Shown here in pieces: positions 17,091-29,646 of a stretch of DNA of 64,000 nucleotides. Position numbers and translations under genes: made by a program. The notes beneath the pieces are model-generated. The model saw only the letters and a list, made by a program, of their open reading frames with translations, did no database searches and was not told the DNA's origin. Origin of the DNA: Alterirhizorhabdus solaris (GTDB lineage Bacteria; Pseudomonadota; Alphaproteobacteria; Sphingomonadales; Sphingomonadaceae). The DNA lies in assembly GCF_007785815.1 (NCBI RefSeq), contig NZ_VNIM01000005.1, forward strand, positions 1 to 64,000. The letters are read 5' to 3'. Position 1 is the first letter of the stretch, and every line of letters starts with the position of its first letter.

Positions 17091-18794
17091 GCGGCCCGCC
17101 CTCCAACTGCCGGTCGACGACGATCCCGGTGCCTGCTCGGTCCCGCGCGGAGGAGGCTGGCGTCTTGGTGCGCGCTGGGCACGGCAGGGCATGCCGACAC
17201 GCGACGAGGTTGAGGCGCAGGTCGCCGCGCTGCCGACACACGCTCAACCGCCGATGCGCGAGCTCGGTCGGCGATCGGAGGCGGCACAGCATCCCTACAA
17301 GGTGCCGCCGCCGTTGCAGGACAGAGTGGAAGCATCGCGCTTTCATATTAAAAGCACTTTGTTTGCCCCGCTGGCGTTGGTCGGGAAGGTCGGCCGCCGT
17401 GAGGAGGTCGTTGCTGCCTGTAGCGCTGCTGCCGCGCTCGGCATCCACGTCGGGATGGCCGCGACCCATGCACGCGCGATGGTGTCGGACCTGGACTTTC
17501 GCCCATCCGATCCGGCGGCCGACATTGCACTACTCGACCGACTGGCGCTGCTGGCGGTGCGTCGCTGGTCACCGATCGCCGCCATCACCCCCTCGGACGG
17601 GCTCTGGATCGATCTGGCCGGCTGCGACCATCTCCATGGCGGCGAGGAGCGCTTTTGCCGTCGCCTGCTTGCCTTCTTCCGCCGTGCCGGCTTCACCGCC
17701 CGCCTCGCTGTGGCCGACACGCCAGGTGCTGCCCACGCGCTCGCTCGATTCGGAGGAAGTGACCTCATCCGCGTCGACCCGCGAGGGACTGCGCAGGCGA
17801 TTGCGCCGCTGCCGATCGCGGCGCTGCGGCTGACACCGTCTGCGCTGAGCGCCGCGCGCAAGTTCGGCTTCGAGCGCATCGCAGACCTGCTGCCGGTCGC
17901 GCGCGGGCCGCTGGCTCGCCGTCTCGGCCTGCCGGCGATCACCCGGCTCGATCAGGCGCTAGGCGCCGTGGCAGAACCGATCACCCCGCGCGAGGACCGG
18001 CAAGTGCCGATCGCCGAGCGCCGGCTCATGGAGCCGATCGGGACCGCCGAGGCGATCGAGCAGGTCATGGGCGACCTGCTGCGCGACCTGACCGATGTGC
18101 TGCGCGAACAGGGGCTAGGCGCACGATCGCTGCGGCTCACCGGCCTGCGGGTGGATGGCAGCGAGCAGGTCGTGGCGATCGGCACGTCGCGGCCGACGCG
18201 TGAGGTGCCGCACCTCTTGCGGTTGCTGAAGCTCCGCATCGAGCGGATCGATCCCGGCATGGGGCTGGAGCAGTTCTGGCTGGCGGCGCCGCACACCGAG
18301 CCGCTCGATGCCGTCGACCTCGGCGCGGTGCTTGCCGGCGAGACGCGGGCGCGCGACCCGGCCCGTCTGGTCGACGTCATCGCCGGTCGCATCGGTCCGC
18401 GCTCCGTCTTCCGGCTCGCCCCCGTCGAAAGCCATGTGCCGGAGCGGGCGGTCACCCGTTCCGATCCCATCGGCGTGCCGGGCAACTGGCCGAGCTGGCA
18501 GCGGCCGATCCGCCTGTTCGCGCGTCCCGAGCCGCTGTCGCGCGTCATGGCGCTGCTGCCCGACCAGCCACCCCGACGCTTCGAGTGGCGGGGCACCATC
18601 CACAAGGTCGTTGGTGGGGATGGGCCTGAGCGCATCCACGGCGAATGGTGGCGGCGGGACGCCGAGATCTGGGCTGTCCGCGACTATTACCGCGTCGAGG
18701 ACGAGGAGGGCGGCCGTTTCTGGGTCTTCCGCCGCGGTGACGGCTTCGAGGACGACACCGGCGACATGTCCTGGTGGATGCACGGCGTGTTCGC

Positions 18795-18798
<4 letters not shown>
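17005..18798 (+). CDS. imuB: ImuB, catalytically inactive Y-family polymerase-like protein
   Basis: A 597-residue Y-family homologue. The N-terminus [16 protein letters not shown] aligns with the DinB motif HIDMDAFYASVE but has lost its catalytic Asp. The second catalytic motif reads [14 protein letters not shown], without the Asp-Glu pair. ImuB is known as an inactive polymerase that links DnaE2 to the sliding clamp. A segment of about 90 residues rich in charge (about 35-125) separates the first palm motif from the rest, as in other ImuB proteins. The stop overlaps the dnaE2 start in ATGA. A start downstream of 17005 would remove the first conserved motif, so the long overlap with imuA is probably real. 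Confidence 0.9.
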
Positions 18799-22058
<3,260 letters not shown>

Positions 22059-22061
22059 TCC

Positions 22062-22349
22062 GTGGCGACGCTTCCGCGGCACCAGCGCGTCGTGATCGCA
22101 CTCTCGGTCCACATCCTGCGCTCCGGCGTGTCGCGCTGCTCGGAGGCCCGCGTCGACGTCGCCGAGGTGCGCCTGGCGCTGCGGTGTCTGTTGCCGCACT
22201 GCCCCGAGCGCTGGCCTCTCGTTCTCTATTGGGATGCCGCCTCTCAGCCGAACGACATCGGTCGCGCCCAGGGGGTGACAGCTGCATTCAACGGGATCGT
22301 GCGCCAACTGCGCAAAGCCGGCCGTTATGAGGAAGTTACCCCATCGTGA
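22062..22349 (+). CDS. Hypothetical protein downstream of dnaE2
   Basis: A 95-residue frame starting at GTG 22062, three bases after the dnaE2 stop, so it would be the fourth gene of the SOS operon. The protein is basic at both ends, with LYWDAASQPNDIGRAQGVTAAF as its most distinctive part. I do not recognise the family. Coding is supported by the tight spacing and even composition, but a chance frame is possible. Confidence 0.5.
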   Translation: MATLPRHQRVVIALSVHILRSGVSRCSEARVDVAEVRLALRCLLPHCPERWPLVLYWDAASQPNDIGRAQGVTAAFNGIVRQLRKAGRYEEVTPS

Positions 22350-22366
22350 ACCCGTTGAAAGCCTGA

Positions 22367-22600
22367 ATGCCAGCGACCGATCCACCCCCGTACAAATCCC
22401 TCGCCGAGTGGGCGGCCGACCGGGCCGACATGCTGATCGTCTGCACCTGTGGTCGGACGATCAACCTGCCGTCGGGAAACATCGTGGAGCGCTTTCGCGG
22501 CGAGGGATCGGTTTCCACCGCCGCCATCAGGCTGGTCTGCAAGGGATGCGGGCGGCGTGGCCACGCGACATTGACTCCCGTCCCGAAACTTCGGCGATAG
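22367..22600 (+). CDS. Small putative zinc-ribbon protein
   Basis: A 77-residue protein with CTCGRTINLP and LVCKGCGRRGHAT, a CxC...CxxC pattern that could bind one zinc. No signal peptide. It follows the preceding small gene by 17 bases in the same direction, so it may be co-transcribed with the SOS genes. Function is unknown; such ribbons often bind nucleic acid or partner proteins. Confidence 0.6.
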   Translation: MPATDPPPYKSLAEWAADRADMLIVCTCGRTINLPSGNIVERFRGEGSVSTAAIRLVCKGCGRRGHATLTPVPKLRR

Positions 22601-22633
22601 ATCCACCCGCCGGGGCGAGCGATCTTCCGTCGA

Positions 22634-22837
22634 TCAGAAGAACCCTTCCTTACGACCTTCGCCGGTGTCATGGAGCTTATCACCGTTCACCGCCGAGCGA
22701 CGAACCTCCAGCTCGACCCCGTCGCCGGCCTGCCGGATCTGGTAGTCCTGCACGCTCAAATTATTCCGTTTCGCGTAATCGCCGGCCGCCTTCTCGCTTC
22801 CGAAGGTGCCGCTCTTGTCGAAGTCGAAGCCACTCAT
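22634..22837 (-). CDS. Small hypothetical protein
   Basis: From ATG 22837, preceded by AGGAAAG, the product is 67 residues (MSGFDFDKSGTFGSEKAAGDYAKRN...). It is hydrophilic, without Cys or membrane segments. The pattern SEKAAGDYAKRNNLS followed by short strands suggests a compact alpha-beta fold. No family is recognised. It converges with the zinc-ribbon gene. Confidence 0.55.
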   Translation of the reverse strand: MSGFDFDKSGTFGSEKAAGDYAKRNNLSVQDYQIRQAGDGVELEVRRSAVNGDKLHDTGEGRKEGFF

Positions 22838-22890
22838 TGTCTTTCCTTTCTCTGACATCCGGGACCGGGTTGGACCCGAGAACTGTTCGC

Positions 22891-23406
22891 CTAGAAGCTT
22901 AGAACGACCGCCTGACGGATCGGCGAGGCAGTGAACGTCGCCCGAGGGGGCTGCGGGCTCGGCCGGCGTGCCAGGAGCGGCACCGAGGATCCCATGCCCG
23001 ACCAGCCAAGGGAGACAGCAACGGATGAATAGCTGTTCGGATGGACCCGATCCCTGCTGCCGTAACTCGCCAGTTGGACGACGTTATCGCCGAACGAACG
23101 CGCAATCGCCGTCACCACCTGAGCGGCCCCGGGATGATAGGGTGCCAGCCACGTCACGCGACCGGCGAGCACGCGCCGGCGCAAAGTAAGGAGGTTCTCG
23201 GCGAGCTTGGGGCTGGTCGCGTCGTTCGATCCGAGGGCAATCAGCGCGCGATAGACAGGTCGACCGCCATGCCACGTCTGCACCGTCTCGGAGGAGGGGG
23301 CACTCACCCGTGCATGAACCTCACAGCGCAGGCCTTGGGCGGCCAGAGCGTCAGCTGTTCCAACGCCAGTGCTGTCACCAAGGATGAGACATAGAGGCAG
23401 AATCAT
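22891..23406 (-). CDS. SGNH-type hydrolase
   Basis: A 171-residue protein with the SGNH layout: the nucleophile in LILGDSTGVG (Gly10-Asp11-Ser12), an Asn in ALGSND (Asn61) and the Asp119-x-x-His122 pair in RDRVHP. Such enzymes hydrolyse esters or remove acetyl groups from sugars. No clear signal peptide is present. Its start overlaps the stop of the upstream membrane protein gene (23403-23406), so the two are translationally coupled. It lies downstream of no tra gene but reads in the tra direction. A role at the cell wall during conjugation is possible but not shown. Confidence 0.7.
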   Translation of the reverse strand: MILPLCLILGDSTGVGTADALAAQGLRCEVHARVSAPSSETVQTWHGGRPVYRALIALGSNDATSPKLAENLLTLRRRVLAGRVTWLAPYHPGAAQVVTAIARSFGDNVVQLASYGSRDRVHPNSYSSVAVSLGWSGMGSSVPLLARRPSPQPPRATFTASPIRQAVVLSF

Positions 23407-23720
23407 GCGTGCCCCGTCGCGAACAGAGCGATCGCGAGCGACATGACGAACAGCGACAGCCAGACGGCGATCTGGCCGTAGATGTGCATGACGAGCCCCA
23501 CCCAGGAGTAGCGACGGCGTAGAAGAACACCGCTACCCACGGCCACGAAGAAGGCGATCAGGCTAGGGGTTGTAACTGACGGCGACCGCAGCAGCGCTGC
23601 CTCGACAAGCGGCATCAAGCCGATCGCCATCACCAAGAGCCAGGAGAACCCAAACAAAGCTGTTTGAGCTACGCCCATCGGCATGATCCCGGCCGAAGCC
23701 AGTCGAGAAGAGGTTGCCAT
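23403..23720 (-). CDS. Small integral membrane protein
   Basis: From ATG 23720 the product is 105 residues with three hydrophobic helices (about 18-38, 47-66 and 77-100) and no other motif. Its stop overlaps the start of the SGNH hydrolase, so the two probably work together. I cannot assign a family. Confidence 0.55.
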   Translation of the reverse strand: MATSSRLASAGIMPMGVAQTALFGFSWLLVMAIGLMPLVEAALLRSPSVTTPSLIAFFVAVGSGVLLRRRYSWVGLVMHIYGQIAVWLSLFVMSLAIALFATGHA

Positions 23721-23761
23721 TGGATCCGGCACGTGACATTCTCCTCGCGGAGGCGTTTGCC

Positions 23762-23968
23762 ATGTCACAGCTTAACCTTTCGATTTATAATGCCACGAGA
23801 GACAATCCTGGCGGGCCGCTTGTCCTCATGGAGGACACCAGTGATGCTGGTATAATCCAGCCTATCCTTGATGACGACGGTCGCATGACCCTTGGCAGCG
23901 CGATAGGGCAGATCATCGCCTTTGTTATTCTGGGCGGAAGCTTCGCTTATTGCGCCTACATTCTGTAG
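23762..23968 (+). CDS. Small single-pass membrane protein
   Basis: A 68-residue frame starting MSQLNLSIYNATRDN with one C-terminal membrane helix (GSAIGQIIAFVILGGSFAYC). The upstream GGAGG at about 23748 supports ATG 23762. It is divergent from the membrane protein at 23403-23720 and converges with traG. Function unknown. Confidence 0.5.
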   Translation: MSQLNLSIYNATRDNPGGPLVLMEDTSDAGIIQPILDDDGRMTLGSAIGQIIAFVILGGSFAYCAYIL

Positions 23969-23970
23969 TA

Positions 23971-26853
23971 TCACTTCCTAAGCTCCGGATTTGTGAAAAA
24001 CTCCTTGTTTGTGCCCCTGCCGACTTCAGCAGTCACGTCGCTCCCCGCAACGACGCTTCCCGCACGCATGGCTTGCTTGGTCTCCTGATCCGCGGCCAAG
24101 GTAGCAGTGCCGCCCTCAACACGCTGTACGACAGCCGATCCGTCCCCCGGCCCTGCGAGGGACGGGACGGCACTTAGCCCGTGTGGGTGATACTTGGCAT
24201 TGACGTCGGCGGCCGTAGCCACCGGTACGGCCGGAATGGTTACAAGATCCGGCTCGTGCAAACGTGGCGCCACCTCGTCGAAGATGGCTTGCCGGCGCTC
24301 GGCCAGGAAAGTCGAAATCATCGTATCGCGAGTTCGCCGCTGCTGATCCGACAGCGCCGTTTCATACAAGCCAGGAGCATTGAGGCCCCGGTTTTCGGAG
24401 GCTTCCCGACTATACCATTGCGCGAGTTCCTGGCTTAGGTTTTCGCTCATTTGCATGCCGTGGCTTTCGGCAAAGCTGGCATCATTGGACAGCTGCTGAG
24501 CCCGTTCATGGAGCTGTCTTGCACGAAGTTCGTGCGAGTAGGCCTGCGACCTCGCATCCTCCTTGCTGACAGACGATGTCGTTGACGTCTGGTTTCGAGC
24601 GTACACGCCACCCTTGTCGTAGGTGCCGGTATTGACACTTGCACCCTCGCCGTTGCTCCTCTCGTTCCGCATGCCATCGGTCGCACTTGACCCGTCGTCC
24701 ACGGATCGAGTTCTCTCCTCAGTATGCCCCAACCGCGAGGTCTGCTGGCCGGTCCACGTCCTGCTGCCCTCAATACGAGGTATCATCCGACCCATGTATT
24801 CACCTAGGCCAGGCAAACCAGCGCCACCGCCGGCCCCTGAGGCTTCCTTGCCTTGAGGCCCAGAAGCTGCGCCCAGCTTGCGTGAACCCGAACCGCCGAC
24901 ACCAGCTCTAATCGATCCGCTGACCGCATCGACCTTCTCAGCACCGCTCGCGTTCTGATCGGTTACACGATTGCTCTGGTTCACACTCGATCGATTGTCG
25001 ATCCCGTCGAAGGTAGATCCCGACCTACGGTCGAATCGATCAAGAGACGTGCCGCTTTGGCTACCACTTCCAGTCTCGCTGCCACGGGTCATATCCGTCG
25101 ACCGACCTGTCTGGCTTCGATCAGTATGCGTCGTCGTCAGGATGGAAGCTGCGGCCTGCTCTTCGCTCTTTGCCTCTCGCTCCAGCATGCTGGCCTGTTG
25201 GCGCATCTCGGAAACGTAGCCCGTCGACATCGTTGGCGTGACGCCCAGTCGGGACATGCCTGACGTGGTGTCGATCACGGCGAAGCCGTTGCCGTTGTTG
25301 GTAACGGTGGAGCCATTGTCCATCCGTTGCGTGAACCCTCCGGGGCCCGTCACCATGGTCGGCGCGTCTGACCACTGTCCGGTCTGGTACATGCTGCCGG
25401 TGGTGTTGGCGAAGCTGGTGTTGCCGTAGGAGTAGTTGCCGGTGGTCTGCTCCAGCGCGCCGGCCTCGGCTGCGTTCTGCGCCGGCGCCAGGATCGAGGT
25501 CGCCTGCCCCGAGATCCCCATCGCGCCGCGGGCGAGCCCGCCGGCGATGAACGGCACGCTCATCAGCATGAACCCCGCGATCGTCGCGGTCTCCGCGTTG
25601 ACCGCCCCGATCCCGGCGAACGTCCCGAGCGACATGCCTCCGTCCGCCACGCCGTGCGCGGCCGACGTTGCCCGCGTCATGCAGATCATGTGGAGGATGA
25701 CGTAGAGCGGCCCCCACGCAGCGAGGTAGAAGAACCCGGTCACGTAGCCTTTAAGCGCACCGACCCCGGTCTGCGGCAGCAGGAACAGCGGAAAGATGAC
25801 CGGGAACATCGCGTAGAACACGACGGTCAGGACGATGTTGAGGATCGGCACCCACGACATCGCCTGCTGCGCGATCGAGTTGTAGGTGTTGCGCGCCTGG
25901 ATGTCCGCCCGCGTCGTCGCGAACGTGTCGATCGAGGCGGCACCGACCCCGCCGGCCATGCCGTCGCGCGCCATCATGAAGGCGTTGATCGCAGTGTTCT
26001 GGCGCATGGTGGCGATGTAGTCCGAGCCGGAGCCGGTGAAGGCGGTGTTGGCGATCGGCACGTCCTGCCTGAGCTTGGCGGCCGCCTCCGCGTTCGACAG
26101 TTTGGGATAGGTCTCCTTGGCCCAGAACGGGGTGTTGGCCTCGATCATGCTTGCCCACTGCCCGCTTAGCATGTCGTAGGCGTTATGGCAGGTGACGATG
26201 TTGCTGGTCACGGTGCCCGGCGCCATCGGCGTGCCGGTGCGATCAAGCCACGGCTGCGCGCGCGCCTCCGACCCCGGCCCGAGGCTCGCCCACAGGTCCT
26301 TCGCCTGCGCCAGATCGGTCAGCGACTTGCGGTGGAGCAGGATGTCGCCGAACACGCAATTCTTGAAGTGCGCCTGCAAGTTGCTGGCGAACTCGGCGTC
26401 GCGAATCTGGAAATTGCGCGTCTGGTCGAACAGGCGCGCGCCGTAGATCATGCCGTTGGTCGAGTAGTTGAGCTGGCTCGGCATGGTGAAGACGGTCTCG
26501 GCCGTTCGCGTCAGCCAGTCGCCGACCTGGCTGGAGAAGCTCGCCGTTACGGCGAGCCCGAGCGGCACGTTGGCGACGGTGGCGGGGGCCAATGACGGGT
26601 TGATCCGGTCGGTGACCTTCACGTCGATCGTCGGCACCATCAGGCAGAGATAGATGAGGGTCGCGCCGATGAACCAGTTCATCCACGCCCGCACGTTCAT
26701 CGTGAAGGCGACCACGAGCAGCGACCAGATCAGGCCGATGACCATGACGACCTTGATGAGCGACTTGAAGCCGCCCCCGCCGGTCCAGGCGGCGACCGCG
26801 TTGAAGGTGTTGACGATATACTCGCCGCCGCCAATCGTGAAGACCTCGACCAT
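23971..26853 (-). CDS. traG: Conjugal transfer protein TraG (mating-pair stabilisation)
   Basis: A 960-residue protein, close to the F-plasmid TraG (about 940). The N-terminal 400-450 residues hold several membrane helices (for example VVMVIGLIWSLLVVAF and the group near 340-440) and match the TraG N-terminal domain. The rest is a long hydrophilic Ser/Thr/Gln-rich region expected in the periplasm. In F, TraG helps pilus assembly and stabilises mating pairs, and its C-terminal part acts in entry exclusion. It is the last gene of the tra operon, 15 bases after traH. The C-terminal half is poorly conserved, so specificity cannot be predicted. Confidence 0.88.
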   Translation of the reverse strand: MVEVFTIGGGEYIVNTFNAVAAWTGGGGFKSLIKVVMVIGLIWSLLVVAFTMNVRAWMNWFIGATLIYLCLMVPTIDVKVTDRINPSLAPATVANVPLGLAVTASFSSQVGDWLTRTAETVFTMPSQLNYSTNGMIYGARLFDQTRNFQIRDAEFASNLQAHFKNCVFGDILLHRKSLTDLAQAKDLWASLGPGSEARAQPWLDRTGTPMAPGTVTSNIVTCHNAYDMLSGQWASMIEANTPFWAKETYPKLSNAEAAAKLRQDVPIANTAFTGSGSDYIATMRQNTAINAFMMARDGMAGGVGAASIDTFATTRADIQARNTYNSIAQQAMSWVPILNIVLTVVFYAMFPVIFPLFLLPQTGVGALKGYVTGFFYLAAWGPLYVILHMICMTRATSAAHGVADGGMSLGTFAGIGAVNAETATIAGFMLMSVPFIAGGLARGAMGISGQATSILAPAQNAAEAGALEQTTGNYSYGNTSFANTTGSMYQTGQWSDAPTMVTGPGGFTQRMDNGSTVTNNGNGFAVIDTTSGMSRLGVTPTMSTGYVSEMRQQASMLEREAKSEEQAAASILTTTHTDRSQTGRSTDMTRGSETGSGSQSGTSLDRFDRRSGSTFDGIDNRSSVNQSNRVTDQNASGAEKVDAVSGSIRAGVGGSGSRKLGAASGPQGKEASGAGGGAGLPGLGEYMGRMIPRIEGSRTWTGQQTSRLGHTEERTRSVDDGSSATDGMRNERSNGEGASVNTGTYDKGGVYARNQTSTTSSVSKEDARSQAYSHELRARQLHERAQQLSNDASFAESHGMQMSENLSQELAQWYSREASENRGLNAPGLYETALSDQQRRTRDTMISTFLAERRQAIFDEVAPRLHEPDLVTIPAVPVATAADVNAKYHPHGLSAVPSLAGPGDGSAVVQRVEGGTATLAADQETKQAMRAGSVVAGSDVTAEVGRGTNKEFFTNPELRK

Positions 26854-26868
26854 GACCGTCGTCCCGCC

Positions 26869-28338
26869 TTAGTTGAGACCTTGGGCGCTAAGCCCGCGCG
26901 AGAAATTGAGCGACGCGGCCATCCCCGGCGACATCGCGTTCTGGAGCGTGGACTCCAGCTGCACCGAGCGATTGATAAGCGCGATCGTCATGTTGAGCGT
27001 GTTCTTCAGCTTGACGTCGCGCTGCGCGTAGCGATTGCGCGCTTCGGAAAGCTGCGTCCGCCACGTCTGCGCCATGCCCTCGTCGGCCGGCTGGAAGTGG
27101 ACCTCGGCCTGGTTGATCCGGTCGAGCATGTTCTCGATCATCGCCGAGAGCAGGTTGACCGAAACCATCTCGGCCATGGCGTCGACCTCGTCACCGGTGA
27201 AGGTTCCGTGGGCGAGCGCCTGGACGGTGAGGATCTTGTAGAGCGGCACCGTGGTCATGTTGAGCAGCTGCTGCTCGGCCGCGCTCAACGCGCCATCGGT
27301 GCGGATCTTGTCGTTCATCGACTCGATCATCGTCTTCACCTTCTGGCGAAGCCCATCCCTGGTCGCGATGTTGAGCTGCTGCTCGGACACGTTGAGGCAC
27401 TTGTCGGCCTCGTCGCACGACAGGAATTTGACCGAATTGCCGGTCTGGGTGCCATCGAGGAGCGCGGTCACCACTGCGTCCTCGGCCGGACCGACGAACT
27501 GCACGCTGGCGCCGCCGGCTGCATCGGGGTTGGTGATGATCGTGCCGACCAGCGTCATCAAATATTCGGAGAAGCCCTTGTCGAAACCGCCGAACTTGTT
27601 GGACCGCTTGATCGCCTCCCAGGTGTAGTTGCGCGGCGCTCCCGGGATATGCTCGGCCATCTTGGGATCGCTATTACCGGCGAGCGTCGAGTCTTGCTGG
27701 CCCTCCGCGTTGCAGCCCTGCCGCGAGCGTGCCCAGTCGGAGAACTTGCCCTGCGCATTGCCGACCGCGGTGCAGATCGTCGAGCGCGCGCCCGCCATCT
27801 TCGGCCAGACCGAGCCGACCAGCCCTTGCGCCGCCTCGCACGAGGAGATGTTCATCTGGTTCATCTGCTGGGCGGCCTGCTGGAACTCGCCCATGACCTT
27901 GCCGATCTCGGGCGAGACGCTGTCGATCGCGAGCTTGAAGGCAAAGCCGAGCGCGTTGTTGGCGACCGCCTTCATCATCGCCACCATTTCCGACGCGTTG
28001 ATGAACGAGAAGGAACCGGAGAACAGGTCGATGCCGCCGCAGCCGGCGCGCGCGCTCGGCAGCTGGAGGTTGAACGGCTGGACGCTCTTCTGCGGGAAAC
28101 GCGACCAGACGTTGCCGCCGGTGTAGTAGCCGGCCGTCTGGCCCTGATAGGCGCTTGGCCCGGTGACGTTGGCGGCCCCGCCGGCGTCGTTGAAGAAGTT
28201 GTTCATCTGCCCGGCGACGTCGGCCCGTGCGATGCCGACCGGCACCATGCTGGCAGCACCGAGCGTCATCGCGACCGCGGCGGTCCGGCGCAGGAAAGCG
28301 CGGAAAGCAGAGGGGCGGGGAGAGGGGGCTTGAGCCAT
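26869..28338 (-). CDS. traH: Conjugal transfer protein TraH
   Basis: A 489-residue protein with a signal peptide and typical TraH segments: GGNVWSRFPQKSVQPFNLQLPS in part, GCGGIDLFSGSFSFINA, and a conserved Cys-containing stretch SSCEAAQGLVGSVWP. C-terminal coiled-coil helices follow (EARNRYAQRDVKLKN). TraH is a periplasmic/outer-membrane associated factor needed for F-pilus assembly, working with TraF, TraW, TraU and TrbI. The gene overlaps traF by one base (28338) and is close to the usual family length (about 460). Confidence 0.9.
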   Translation of the reverse strand: MAQAPSPRPSAFRAFLRRTAAVAMTLGAASMVPVGIARADVAGQMNNFFNDAGGAANVTGPSAYQGQTAGYYTGGNVWSRFPQKSVQPFNLQLPSARAGCGGIDLFSGSFSFINASEMVAMMKAVANNALGFAFKLAIDSVSPEIGKVMGEFQQAAQQMNQMNISSCEAAQGLVGSVWPKMAGARSTICTAVGNAQGKFSDWARSRQGCNAEGQQDSTLAGNSDPKMAEHIPGAPRNYTWEAIKRSNKFGGFDKGFSEYLMTLVGTIITNPDAAGGASVQFVGPAEDAVVTALLDGTQTGNSVKFLSCDEADKCLNVSEQQLNIATRDGLRQKVKTMIESMNDKIRTDGALSAAEQQLLNMTTVPLYKILTVQALAHGTFTGDEVDAMAEMVSVNLLSAMIENMLDRINQAEVHFQPADEGMAQTWRTQLSEARNRYAQRDVKLKNTLNMTIALINRSVQLESTLQNAMSPGMAASLNFSRGLSAQGLN

Positions 28339-29243
28339 CAGTAGTCGCTCCCGACCTTGGTGTTGGTGAGCATGAAGATGCGGTCCATGATCTCGTCGGC
28401 CGACATCACCCCGAACCCGATCGGCACCGTCTTCCTGGTCGCGGTGTCGAACAGCACCAGCGCCGGCGTGGCGAGCGGCACGCCCATGCGTTTGCGCTGG
28501 CCGCTATCGACCACATAGTTGGGGAACTGGTGGCTAGGTCCTCCATCGGTCGAGACCGCCATCACTGTAATGCGGTGGCTGTCGGCAACCGAGCGCAGGA
28601 TCGGCGAGAACACCTCGCAGGCGGCACAGCTCTGCGCGAAGAAGTAGAACATGCCGTAGCGCTGACCCAGCGCCGAGAGCACCCGGTCGCGATCGGCGGT
28701 GCGGTTGTCGGTCCATGCGCGCTTGGCAACGGTCGAGACTGGCCGCTGCAGCGTGTAGTCGATGTCCGGGTTCTGCCACAGCGCGCGCTGCCACGTATCC
28801 GAGAAGGTCGAGGCGCGATCCAGCTGTTCGCGCTGGAAGCGGACGTAGGCGATGACGTTCTCCTCGGTCGGTTCCAGGATCGCGCGGGCCTTCAACTCGT
28901 CGAGCTGCGCCGAGATGGCCTTCATCCGCTCGGCTGCACTCTGCGCCGGGGCTGGCGCGGCCTTCGGCCTGGCCACCTCCGCCTTGGGGCGTTCGCAGTA
29001 GAACCACTGCCCGAGCCGCCGCTCGCCGCAATAGAAGCTGTCGCCGCGATCGCCGCGATCGGAGGCGGACACCGACTGCGGATCCGCCGCGTCAGCCTGA
29101 TCCATCGCGGCATCCGCCAGCGCGACCTGCTCCGGATCGAGCGTCTGCGCGGCGACCGGCGCTGCGATCGGCGCGACAGTCGCGACCAACATCAGCAGGC
29201 AAGCCGCCAGACGGCCGCGGCTCTCAATCCTCGCCATCGTCAT
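28338..29243 (-). CDS. traF: Conjugal transfer protein TraF (thioredoxin-like pilus assembly factor)
   Basis: From ATG 29243, which follows GGAAGGGG, the product is 301 residues with a signal peptide (about 1-33). The C-terminal half is a thioredoxin-like domain with FFAQSCAACEVF, a CxxC pair at Cys206/Cys209. Many F-type TraF proteins have lost this pair, so this copy may still be redox-active. Two more Cys (FYCGERRLGQWFYCERP) resemble the TraF N-terminal region. It acts in the periplasm during pilus assembly, perhaps with the DsbC homologue from the same operon to fold the Cys-rich TraN and TraU. Confidence 0.88.
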   Translation of the reverse strand: MTMARIESRGRLAACLLMLVATVAPIAAPVAAQTLDPEQVALADAAMDQADAADPQSVSASDRGDRGDSFYCGERRLGQWFYCERPKAEVARPKAAPAPAQSAAERMKAISAQLDELKARAILEPTEENVIAYVRFQREQLDRASTFSDTWQRALWQNPDIDYTLQRPVSTVAKRAWTDNRTADRDRVLSALGQRYGMFYFFAQSCAACEVFSPILRSVADSHRITVMAVSTDGGPSHQFPNYVVDSGQRKRMGVPLATPALVLFDTATRKTVPIGFGVMSADEIMDRIFMLTNTKVGSDY

Positions 29244-29646
29244 CAACCCCTTCCTCGTAATCGCCATCGAGCTCGGTCTCGGCGAGCTTCAGCATCGCCA
29301 TGGTCAGTGCGACGTCGATCATCCTGGTGCCCTGATCCATCATGCGGACAAGACCGCGCAGGTGGAGGCGGCCATGCCTGCGGCCGTTGGCCGTGGCGCG
29401 CATTCCGGTCTCACGGCGGACCAGCCAGCCCTTGTCGACCATGCGTGGAAAGGCCGCCTCGATCTCACGCGGATCGATCGCGCAGCCGAACCAGCGTGAA
29501 ACCGTCGCTGCGACCTCGCCGGCCGACTGCCCGCGTCCGGCGCGGTGGATGCGCAGGAAGATCGCGAGATCGAGCACCGACATGTCGATCGGGCAGGGCG
29601 AACGCCCCCCGGCGCCGTCAGCATCATTTGCCCCCGTGAAGGTCAT
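29224..29646 (-). CDS. Winged-helix-like protein embedded in the tra operon
   Basis: I start it at ATG 29646 (MTFTGANDADG), which overlaps the traN stop by 23 bases; its end overlaps the traF start by 20 bases. The 140 residues include SVLDLAIFLRIHRAGRGQSA, GEVAATVSRWFG, DPREIEAAFPRMVDKGWLVR and a following beta-hairpin, a pattern like a winged-helix DNA-binding or dimerisation domain. The C-terminus is very acidic (ELDGDYEEGVDDDGED). It is not a known F transfer protein. It could regulate transfer or be a cytoplasmic adaptor. Confidence 0.65.
   Translation of the reverse strand: MTFTGANDADGAGGRSPCPIDMSVLDLAIFLRIHRAGRGQSAGEVAATVSRWFGCAIDPREIEAAFPRMVDKGWLVRRETGMRATANGRRHGRLHLRGLVRMMDQGTRMIDVALTMAMLKLAETELDGDYEEGVDDDGED

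Noticed and set aside
26881-28344. 487-residue plus-strand frame opposite traH
   Set aside because: Arg/His/Gly-rich mirror frame without motifs; traH is clear on the other strand.
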